Shown here piece after piece: positions 25,307 to 31,015 of a DNA stretch of 31,015 nucleotides. The stretch's first letter is position 1; each line of letters starts with the position of its first letter. Under the pieces are notes generated by a model. The model made no database searches, was not told the origin of the DNA, and was given only the letters and a program-made list of their open reading frames with translations. The position numbers were made by a program, and so were the translations under genes. Origin of the DNA: a bacterium. Lineage in GTDB: Bacteria > CSSED10-310 > JAJRTK01. The DNA is taken from assembly GCA_024278345.1 (NCBI GenBank), contig JAJRTK010000402.1, forward strand, positions 1 to 31,015, read 5' to 3'.

Positions 25307-26442
25307 GGCGGTTTGGAAAGGAGGCTGGAGTAGAATGCCAGATAGGCTCGGGCAATTCGATCAATAGTATAGCGTTTGCGCACCCGTTCCGCCGATTTTT
25401 CCCCCATGGTTTGCCGAAGCTGCCGCTGAGTCGCGAGCCTTATGACGCCCTCCAGGAACGCTTCCTCCTTGCCAGGATCGTAGAGAAGCCCGGTAACCCC
25501 GTCTTCCACGCATTCCGAGACTCCTCCAACTTTGGTGGCGACAACAGGTAGGCCGAAGAGACCCGCCTCCAGAAGAACCCCGGGCATTCCCTCCGTGTCG
25601 CTGGTCAGCAGAAAGAGATCGGCGGCCTGCAAGTAGGGGCCAACATCATTGACGCCCCCGGTGAACCAGGTCCGATCCTGGATCCCCAAGGCGGTGGCCT
25701 GGTCCTCCAGCTCCTTCCGGAGTGGACCTTCCCCCACGATCCAGCCCACCAACGGGCCGAATTGCTCCGAAGCACCCGCTAAGACGCGGAGAAAACGGTC
25801 CACCCGCTTTTCCCGGCTCAGGCTCCCAACAAAGAGAACAACGACTGCCTCTTCTGGAGTCGAAAGTTGTCGGCGGGTTTCCCAGGCCGTGGCGCTGTGG
25901 CTGAAAGAATCTGGATCGATGCCTCTCGGGATGTGAATGGTTGGAATCGATAGCCCGTAGGCATCGACAACCTGCGCCAGGGTCGCCTTACTGACTCCTA
26001 CGATCCCATCCAGTGCGGGCATCACGAGCTTTGAATAGAAAGCCCGCTGCCGGGCACTCCCCATCCAGTCTGCCGGGTTCCCGATATTCCGATAGACCAG
26101 CTTCCACTTTCGACCCACGGCGATTCGCTTGGCCAGGGCACTGTATTTGAGAGTCCGCGCTCCGTTGGCCTGGACGACATCCGGCCGGAATCTCCCAATC
26201 GCTCGCCCAAGCCGGACAAGTAAGCCGGGACGCGCCCCCAGAAGACGTTCCGACCAGTGGGCTTCGTCTCCACGAAGCTCCAGATCTTCCGGCCATGGTT
26301 CCAGCCTTGCCTCCCCATCATGAGGATAGAGAAAGACCCGTGCCACGGTATGGCCGCGGCGGCAAAGCTCCGCCGAAAGCTGCTCTGCAAATATTTCGGC
26401 GCCCCGCCGTTGGGGTTTCTGAATGAGCTGGAGGAGTCGCAT
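25303..26442 (-). CDS. Glycosyltransferase family 4
   Basis: A 379-residue GT4. It begins MRLLQLIQKPQRRGAEIFAE, the usual first strand and Gly-Ala-Glu loop. Other marks are VQANGARTLKYSALAKR and VGVSKATLAQVVDAYGL. The donor-site part has VLFVGSLSREKRVDRFLRVL and SDTEGMPGVLLEAGLFG (E-x7-E). Its start lies 30 bases downstream of the upstream glycosyltransferase-like gene, the first visible gap in this operon. It transfers an unknown sugar on the cytoplasmic side of the membrane. Confidence 0.93.
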   Translation of the reverse strand: MRLLQLIQKPQRRGAEIFAEQLSAELCRRGHTVARVFLYPHDGEARLEPWPEDLELRGDEAHWSERLLGARPGLLVRLGRAIGRFRPDVVQANGARTLKYSALAKRIAVGRKWKLVYRNIGNPADWMGSARQRAFYSKLVMPALDGIVGVSKATLAQVVDAYGLSIPTIHIPRGIDPDSFSHSATAWETRRQLSTPEEAVVVLFVGSLSREKRVDRFLRVLAGASEQFGPLVGWIVGEGPLRKELEDQATALGIQDRTWFTGGVNDVGPYLQAADLFLLTSDTEGMPGVLLEAGLFGLPVVATKVGGVSECVEDGVTGLLYDPGKEEAFLEGVIRLATQRQLRQTMGEKSAERVRKRYTIDRIARAYLAFYSSLLSKPP

Positions 26443-26472
26443 GGCGGATCTCAGGCTTTTCTCAGGTTCTCT

Positions 26473-27633
26473 TCACTTGCGGGAGAGGATTTCGGCCAGT
26501 TGCGGAGAAACTTGTCGGGGGCTGAACCGTTCCCTGGCAGCCAGGATGGTCTCCTGCTGTTGCCGGTATTCTGCCTCCGATGCACCGGAAAGGAGATCCT
26601 CAATCTTCGCCACCATGGATGACGTGTCTTGGCATAGCCAACCAATCTTTCCCATTCTTGGAACGTAATAGTCGCTCCACGGCGTCCGAGCGTAGAGGGC
26701 AGGTTTGAGAAACGAAAGGAGATCCAGGAAAGAAGCGCTTGCACGAAGGCGATAACGATCCGGGTCAACCGACCAAATTGCGTAGTTTACGCCATCCGCG
26801 GCTTCGAGCATTTCCCGGTGAGTGACCCTGTGGGGAACCACTTGCCCAATCCCGGCCAGTTCGCATTCTTTCACGAGCCGTGGTTCCGTGGAACCCGCGA
26901 TCTTGAATCTCAGCCTGGAATCCGACGCGTATCGGTTGGCCACGGCCAGAAAAGTCCGCATCTTCTCGGCACGGGCTCGACCGAAATGAGCAAAGGTCAG
27001 AGGGGGGCGCTCCCGTTTCCAGAACCTTGGGCGGGTCACTTCCCGCTTCTGCCAGAGGTAGGGTGGCTCAAGTGGTGAAAAGCGGGAAACGAGCTCCGGA
27101 AAGGATTTGGCGAGAGCGTCGAAGACTGGCTGCCCAAGAGCCATGAACTGGAGCCTGTCTCGAGGCAGCAGGCGAAGGAGGCGATGGAGGCTCTTGAGGG
27201 AACGACGCGCCTCACCATGGAGATCAGAAAGCTGGTGGACGATGGCAAGAACTCGAATTCTGCGGGCAAGAAGAGGAAGCAAGGTCCGCAGGATGAGGAT
27301 TCCCGGCTTGGAGATGGAAGTGAACAAAACTGTTGTGGAGTGGTTCTTTTTTGCGTACCGTACAACGGAGACGTAGATCTGGAAAAGGCTCTGGATTTGC
27401 CGGAAGCGCCCGTGTGATCCTAAGTTTCTAGGGGCGACGGGGAATCGCACGAAAGCCGCACCTATCGGTGTGCTAGAATGGGTGCTGAGCGCTTCACGAA
27501 CAGCCCGAAGATGGCCGATGCGGCCCATGAAGAAGAACGGTAAACCAGGGAAGGCCCGGTCCACGCTACAGAGCAGCGCCGCGTTTAAAGCGCTGTGTAC
27601 CTCATTGTCGAACTGGGGTTCGCAGAGGAGCAC
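26473..27633 (-). CDS. Divergent GT-B glycosyltransferase-like protein
   Basis: A 386-residue protein, probably GT-B. The donor half reads LTFAHFGRARAEKMRTFLAV, FKIAGSTEPRLVKEC, HREMLEAADGVNYAIWS and DLLSFLKPALYARTP, the order seen in GT4-like folds. The usual E-x7-E is not evident, so it is a distant relative. Start is GTG 27633; an in-frame TGA lies about 20 bases upstream, and ATT 27639 is a rare alternative (product would begin IAVLLCEPQFDNEV). It is the first gene of the long minus operon, divergent from the methyltransferase at 27720, so a promoter should lie in the 27634-27719 gap; none is clear by eye. Function from fold and place. Confidence 0.75.
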   Translation of the reverse strand: MLLCEPQFDNEVHSALNAALLCSVDRAFPGLPFFFMGRIGHLRAVREALSTHSSTPIGAAFVRFPVAPRNLGSHGRFRQIQSLFQIYVSVVRYAKKNHSTTVLFTSISKPGILILRTLLPLLARRIRVLAIVHQLSDLHGEARRSLKSLHRLLRLLPRDRLQFMALGQPVFDALAKSFPELVSRFSPLEPPYLWQKREVTRPRFWKRERPPLTFAHFGRARAEKMRTFLAVANRYASDSRLRFKIAGSTEPRLVKECELAGIGQVVPHRVTHREMLEAADGVNYAIWSVDPDRYRLRASASFLDLLSFLKPALYARTPWSDYYVPRMGKIGWLCQDTSSMVAKIEDLLSGASEAEYRQQQETILAARERFSPRQVSPQLAEILSRK

Positions 27634-27719
27634 CGCAATGCCTGCTTTCCATCATCGAGGAACGTGAGCGACAAACTGCCCGGCGCCAACCGGACCTAGC
27701 CCGAGTGAAATGTTTTTCC

Positions 27720-28487
27720 ATGCCAACGGCAACCGACAGCAAATTCCTGTTGCAGGACGGGCAATACAACTTTCCCTACCACTACATTCCCCATTACGAC
27801 GAGAAAAACCGGAGCGGTGTACGGCTTCGGCGGTTGGGCTGGGGGCTGGAATACCTCTGTTACATCCGGCACGTTGCCCGACTCGTGTCCGAGCTTTGCC
27901 CCCAATCCGTTCTGGATGTCGGCTGTGGCGATGGACGTTTTTTGGGAATGCTCCCCCCTTCCATTCCCCGGAAAGTCGGATGTGACCTGTCATCCCGGGC
28001 CATCGCTTTCGCCAGGGCTTTCAACCCGGATCTCGAGTTTCATGACTCCGACGTTTCCACCCTCCACGAGCAGTTTGAGCTTGTGACGGCAATCGAGGTC
28101 CTGGAACATGTTCCCGATGACTTGGCCGCTTCTTTCCTGGCAGATCTGGGGCAACGTGTTTTGCCTGCCGGGCGGATGCTCGTTTGCGTTCCCACCACCG
28201 TAGCAAGGCTCCAGAAAAAACACTGGCGCCATTACAATCTCGATCTACTTCTTCAGCAGGTCCGGGAGGCCAACCTTCCTTTTCAACTTCTGGATGCCCA
28301 GCACATTTTCCGCCACCCGCTGAGCTTTTGGACAAGGCTTCTCTTGCTCTTGGGCCAAAATCCATGGTGGACCTTCGACACGGCGCCTCTTCGTCGTGTT
28401 CTTTGGAACAGGATATGGCGGCAAGAGCGCATGGCAACCCCCCAGACCGGGAAGCATCTCGTTGCCTTGTTTTCCAGAAAAGACTGA
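27720..28487 (+). CDS. Class I SAM-dependent methyltransferase
   Basis: A 255-residue methyltransferase. Motif I is SVLDVGCGDGRF (about residues 63-74), followed by the acidic end of beta2 (VGCDLSSRAIAFA), LEFHDSDVSTL, and motif IV-like FELVTAIEVLEHVPDD. The N-terminus has a Tyr/His-rich segment (YNFPYHYIPHYDEK). It could methylate a sugar or a carboxyl group of the glycan. ATG 27720 or GTG 27705. It is the only plus-strand gene on this side of the window, set between two minus-strand blocks, which suggests a separate insertion or its own promoter. Confidence 0.88.
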   Translation: MPTATDSKFLLQDGQYNFPYHYIPHYDEKNRSGVRLRRLGWGLEYLCYIRHVARLVSELCPQSVLDVGCGDGRFLGMLPPSIPRKVGCDLSSRAIAFARAFNPDLEFHDSDVSTLHEQFELVTAIEVLEHVPDDLAASFLADLGQRVLPAGRMLVCVPTTVARLQKKHWRHYNLDLLLQQVREANLPFQLLDAQHIFRHPLSFWTRLLLLLGQNPWWTFDTAPLRRVLWNRIWRQERMATPQTGKHLVALFSRKD

Positions 28488-29095
28488 CGGAATCTTCCAT
28501 GGGGCGCCGACCGGCGCTACTGGCCCTTCGTCGTCCCCGGCGGGCTTTACCGCCCCGAAAGCGTACCACAATCCATCGTTTCGTCCACCTGATGATGCCC
28601 AGCCGCCAAGAGCCGCCCCCGATTTCAGTTGCCGCCCAGCCGGAGACTTATCGATGAGCTTGTTTGCTTGGTCCTTGAGCGAATAGGTGGTGGGGTGCGA
28701 TGAGCGCCAGGCCGTGGGGCGTCTGGAAAATCTTCAACCGGTGTTGAGCCGTGGAACAATCGTCTGGAATCTCGCCGTGGCTCAAAAATAGATCTGCAAG
28801 CACGTGGCGCTCCCAAACCCCTGTATTGCTAGGAATTGCAGTCGCGGGACCGCTTTTCGATAGCGTCATTCGGCGATTAAAAAGGCCTGGTCCACAGTCA
28901 TGAATGGCCAGAATGGCTGTGTGTTCTTTTGAGCAGGTCAAAAAAGCCGCAATGACGTTTTTGAGGAGGGCATAGGGATGGGCGTCGAGGTAAATGATCT
29001 CCGGAGCAATCTCTTCAAAGACGGAATAGGATACATCGGCCTCGGTCATGGTACCGGCCACCCGAAAAAAGCGCGCAGCGCACAAAGATGTGGGT

Positions 29096-29115
29096 CCAGG
29101 GAGCTGGCTCCCTGG
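29096..29115. repeat. Hairpin 1 inside the 201-bp element
   Basis: Perfect 9-bp stem CCAGGGAGC / GCTCCCTGG with a 2-base loop (TG). Confidence 0.9.
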
Positions 29116-29122
29116 AGTGGGT

Positions 29123-29141
29123 CTGGGAGCGGCGCTCCCAG
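29123..29141. repeat. Hairpin 2 inside the 201-bp element
   Basis: Perfect 8-bp stem CTGGGAGC / GCTCCCAG with a 3-base loop (GGC). It shares the GGGAGC core with hairpin 1. Confidence 0.9.
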
Positions 29142-29149
29142 CGGAGGTC

Positions 29150-29166
29150 CGGAGGCGGAGCCTCCG
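29150..29166. repeat. Hairpin 3 inside the 201-bp element
   Basis: Perfect 7-bp stem CGGAGGC / GCCTCCG with a 3-base loop (GGA). A weaker fourth fold (CCAGGGCT / AGCCCCGG, one mismatch) follows at about 29174-29192. Confidence 0.88.
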
Positions 29167-29390
29167 CCGGGTTCCAGGGCTGGAAGCCCCGGGGCGGCGT
29201 CTGAAATCTGAACCGTGGCCGGTACCATGACCGAGGCCCATCTTCGGTAACATCGTGGAGACGCAAATTGACTTCTGACTTCTCCAGAAACTCCAGCTCA
29301 TCCACGACATCAAAGCAGGTCACCTCACAGTCAATGTTGCGGAAGCTGCGATTAAATCCAAAAGTTTCGAATCATCAAAGTCCATTTTTC

Positions 29391-29544
29391 GGGACCTATC
29401 AAATCCCCGCGCTTTTGCTTTACACTCCGCGGCACCGCCCTGGTGGCACCGGCATCTTGCCGGTGGCGGGCTGGCCGGGATTCACGGAATTGAACGGTGG
29501 GTTCCTTTCGTGCGTGGACTTGTCAACCGGATCTGATAGGTCCC
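29391..29544. mobile_element. 154-bp MITE-like element at the GT2/methyltransferase junction
   Basis: Ends are GGGACCTATCAAATCC (29391-29406) and GGATCTGATAGGTCCC (29529-29544), inverse complements with one mismatch in 16. CATTTTTC flanks both sides (29383-29390 and 29545-29552), an 8-bp target duplication. It carries the GT2 stop codon and a palindrome at 29447-29465. Excision with one duplication makes the GT2 end KSEKNGL-stop, overlapping the ATG of the methyltransferase remnant by 11 bases, the spacing style of this locus. Confidence 0.87.
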
Positions 29545-30514
29545 CATTTTTCTCAGATTTCCCCGTGGATGATCCTCTTGCCTGTTGCCAGCGCCTCCTT
29601 GACAGCCAGCGATGCACGGGGACTCCCCTCTGGCCAAGACACTCAAAAAGGAGCAGTGCTATCCAGGTCTTCCCGTGGCTGGGTTTGTGTCTGAGGGCCT
29701 CAAGCATGTGTTGACGGCCCAAGGCCTTGTCACCGCCATGGTAATAGAGCCAACCGGTCTTGTAGTGAAGTGCGGCGCCAATGCGTGGATTTTGAAGGGC
29801 TTCCTGATTCTTCGCGATGATTTTTTCGTAGTCGTGGGCTTTTTCAAGACCGTAAGAACGAAGGTTCGTTCCTCCATGCAGGTGGATTTGGATCAACACT
29901 TCCGGGACCACTCGAAAATCGTATTCTCGGACGAGTCGTATAAGAAACTCAGTATCTTCGGCTCCACCCAGAAAAGCCTCGTCGAACAGACCAACCTTCT
30001 CAAAAATACTCCGCTTGAACACCAGCCCGCAGTTGGTGCCGATTCTTCTGGACACAAGGAAGGACCGGTACGCATGTTCACGATTTCGGTAAGACGGCTG
30101 CCAAATCTCTTCGCGAACCTGAACTTTTCCCGCCTGACTTTCGTCGAGCCACCGGAGACCGCACCAGGTGAAGCCTACCTCTTCTGGCGTGGGTCCAATG
30201 GTTTCCCAGGCTCGATTCAGGAATTCAGGGAGGTATTCGTCATCGTCATCGAGCAGAGCGATGTACCCCCCTCTGGCCAACTTTATCCCCGTATTTCTGG
30301 CTGCCGGAGCCCCTGCGTTGGAATCCTTCCGGTGGTAGACAATTCTCGAGTCATCGAATCCTTCGACCACCCTACCTGTTTCATCGGTGGATGCGTCATC
30401 GATGATGATAATCTCAAAATCTTTGAAACTCTGAGAAAAGACGCTCCTCAGTGCGCGAGGAAGGAGGTGACTGCGGTTGTGAGTGGGAATGATGATGCTA
30501 AAGACGGGGGGCAC
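29420..30514 (-). CDS. Glycosyltransferase family 2, with element-derived C-terminal tail
   Basis: A 364-residue GT-A enzyme. It opens VFSIIIPTHNRSHLLPRAL with FEIIIIDDASTDET (nucleotide-binding strand), then AARNTGIKLARGGYIALLDD and the metal-binding DDDDE run (89-93). An acceptor-side motif GGAEDTEFLIRL (E-D) follows. The catalytic domain ends near residue 240 and a helical, TPR-like segment extends to about 310. Residues about 324-364 (GDLSDPVDKSTHERNPPF onward, including TGKMPVPPG) are encoded by the 154-bp element and are not native; the ancestral end was probably KNGL. GTG 30514 lies five bases after the upstream GT2 stop. Transfers an unknown sugar to the lipid-linked glycan. Confidence 0.9.
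   Translation of the reverse strand: MPPVFSIIIPTHNRSHLLPRALRSVFSQSFKDFEIIIIDDASTDETGRVVEGFDDSRIVYHRKDSNAGAPAARNTGIKLARGGYIALLDDDDEYLPEFLNRAWETIGPTPEEVGFTWCGLRWLDESQAGKVQVREEIWQPSYRNREHAYRSFLVSRRIGTNCGLVFKRSIFEKVGLFDEAFLGGAEDTEFLIRLVREYDFRVVPEVLIQIHLHGGTNLRSYGLEKAHDYEKIIAKNQEALQNPRIGAALHYKTGWLYYHGGDKALGRQHMLEALRHKPSHGKTWIALLLFECLGQRGVPVHRWLSRRRWQQARGSSTGKSEKNGDLSDPVDKSTHERNPPFNSVNPGQPATGKMPVPPGRCRGV
29447..29465. repeat. REP-like palindrome encoding Thr-Gly-Lys-Met-Pro-Val-Pro
   Basis: CACCGGCA / TGCCGGTG, an 8-bp perfect stem with a TCT loop. On the minus strand it is read as ATGKMPVPP in the GT2 tail. I associate this palindrome from memory with dispersed repeats in Verrucomicrobiota/Planctomycetota genomes; only the palindrome itself is seen here. 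Confidence 0.8.
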
Positions 30515-30518
30515 GACG

Positions 30519-31015
30519 TCAGACCTCGGTAGATGCGGAGTATTTTGTGATGGGCTGTACGGTCATTCCTCGGACTCCTCTGTATCCGTCGATGACGCCT
30601 TTCAACTGGTAGCGCGTAAATGCAGCGCCGTACCGGAAACCTCGTGTCCATGCGCCCAGTGTTCTGACGCCCGCCTTAAAAGTTTCTCTGCGGGCCAGGT
30701 CGGGGCGATGGAAGGTTTTCCGCATCATATAGATGTAGTTGCGCGTTGTATAATAATGCCGCCACACGCTGGATCGGGGCCTGCGGGGAATGAAGGATTT
30801 TCGGACCTCCAGGTTATCCCGTCTAAACTGTTTTCTGTAATGGCGCATAAGTTCTGCATCCACAAGCATTTTGAAGCCGGCTTTTCGGATCCGGAGGCAA
30901 TACTGTAAATCCGGATAGCCGAAGAAGAGGCTTCCGTCGGGAGGTCCTACTTCCTCCACAGCTTGACGGCGGATGATGAAGTCGTGGCCACTACCGATGA
31001 AATCGACTTCCAAGA
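30519..31015 (-). CDS. Partial glycosyltransferase family 2 (C-terminal part)
   Basis: The 5' part lies beyond the right window edge. The visible 164 residues contain FIGSGHDFIIRRQAVEEVG and FFGYPDLQYCLRIRKAGFKM, the acceptor-site E/D-L-x-x-R region of rhamnosyltransferase-like GT2 enzymes (here Asp replaces the common Glu in PDLQYCLR). Next comes RHYYTTRNYIYMMRK, a frequent motif in this subgroup. The C-terminal helices are basic and probably contact the membrane. It overlaps nothing; the next gene starts five bases after its stop, so the two GT2 genes form one transcript. Confidence 0.88.
   Translation of the reverse strand, partial: LEVDFIGSGHDFIIRRQAVEEVGPPDGSLFFGYPDLQYCLRIRKAGFKMLVDAELMRHYRKQFRRDNLEVRKSFIPRRPRSSVWRHYYTTRNYIYMMRKTFHRPDLARRETFKAGVRTLGAWTRGFRYGAAFTRYQLKGVIDGYRGVRGMTVQPITKYSASTEV

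Larger units (their letters stand above)
29038..29238. mobile_element. 201-bp MITE-like element with perfect 24-bp terminal inverted repeats
   Basis: The left arm 29038-29061 (starts GGCCTCGGTCATGG) and right arm 29215-29238 (ends CCATGACCGAGGCC) are perfect 24-base inverse complements. CATC occurs on each side (29034-29037 and 29239-29242), a 4-bp target duplication. No transposase is encoded; the core holds three perfect hairpins. Removing the element and one CATC (205 bases) rejoins the methyltransferase frame, which shows it was inserted into a once-intact gene. Confidence 0.93.
28648..29385 (-). pseudogene. Interrupted methyltransferase_24-like gene
   Basis: The intact 3' part (about 29033 to 28648) encodes VSYSVFEEIAPEIIYLDAHP, then AILAIHDCGPGLFNRR, the D-x-H / H-D-C pattern of Methyltransf_24 and related SAM enzymes. 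The 5' part, in another frame, encodes RSFRNIDCEVTCFDVVDE and LRLHDVTED. A 201-bp element separates them; without it and one CATC the frames join as HDVTED-VSYSVFEE. A second lesion lies near 29320-29375: ATG 29385 opens MDFDDSKLLDLIAAS but that frame stops at 29320, while the conserved frame begins just past two TGAs. SAM motif I is not clearly present, so sequence may be missing. Product probably inactive. Confidence 0.85.

Noticed and set aside
28504-28517. GCGCCG-AC-CGGCGC hairpin after the methyltransferase as a terminator
   Set aside because: Two-base loop and no following T-run; could be chance in GC-rich DNA.
29048-29230. Genes in the ORFs that cover the 201-bp element on both strands
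   Set aside because: They are near mirror images produced by the inverted repeats and hairpins, not proteins.
29320-29385. Programmed ribosomal frameshift rescuing the methyltransferase
   Set aside because: No convincing slippery heptamer with a downstream structure, and the gene is in any case split by the 201-bp element.

Overview
This window is one half or more of a surface-polysaccharide (exopolysaccharide, capsule or O-antigen type) locus from a Gram-negative bacterium. The Gram-negative call rests on a Wza-like outer-membrane export protein, a beta-barrel protein ending in Phe, and a lipoprotein with an LLGC lipobox. The lineage is not proved. A dispersed palindrome that encodes a Thr-Gly-Lys-Met-Pro-Val-Pro string is something I associate from memory with Verrucomicrobiota/Planctomycetota genomes, and the gene style fits that, so a PVC-group bacterium is a guess.

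Layout. (1) Plus strand, about 100-11090: a beta-propeller lipoprotein; an HD-domain protein; a McjB-like transglutaminase-fold protease (lasso-peptide B2 type); a PqqD-like RiPP recognition element (B1 type); an outer-membrane barrel; a Wza-like exporter; a Wzc-like tyrosine autokinase with a Tyr-Gly hexanucleotide repeat; a TPR-AMIN periplasmic protein; and a membrane-anchored helical protein of unknown role. (2) Minus strand, 27633 down to 11143: a long, tightly packed and mostly overlapping operon of five glycosyltransferases, a GNAT enzyme, a multi-spanning membrane protein, a polysaccharide deacetylase, the four PglC/D/E/F-type genes expected for UDP-di-N-acetylbacillosamine priming, a PF14907-type nucleotidyltransferase placed between PglE and PglF, and a Wzy/WaaL-type polymerase or ligase. 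The two operons converge near 11.1 kb. (3) Right end, 27.7-31 kb: one plus-strand methyltransferase, then minus-strand genes: a broken methyltransferase, a GT2, and a GT2 cut by the window edge.

How the genes work together (inference). PglF, PglE and PglD would make the UDP-diNAcBac donor, PglC would load it on undecaprenyl phosphate, the GT4/GT2 enzymes would extend the repeat unit, the Wzy-like proteins would polymerise it, and the Wzc-, Wza- and barrel-type proteins would control length and export. No Wzx flippase is visible and it probably lies outside. The PqqD/McjB pair and the PF14907 enzyme resemble parts of lasso-peptide clusters, but no precursor or asparagine-synthetase-like cyclase is seen. 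This orphan RiPP-type module inside a polysaccharide locus is the best candidate for an undescribed system.

The clearest new structure read directly from the bases is a pair of non-autonomous mobile elements at 29.0-29.55 kb. A 201-bp element with perfect 24-bp terminal inverted repeats and a 4-bp target duplication (CATC) splits the methyltransferase gene, and removing it with one duplication restores the frame. A 154-bp element with 16-bp inverted repeats (one mismatch) and an 8-bp target duplication (CATTTTTC) sits at the GT2/methyltransferase junction and has added about 40 residues to the GT2.
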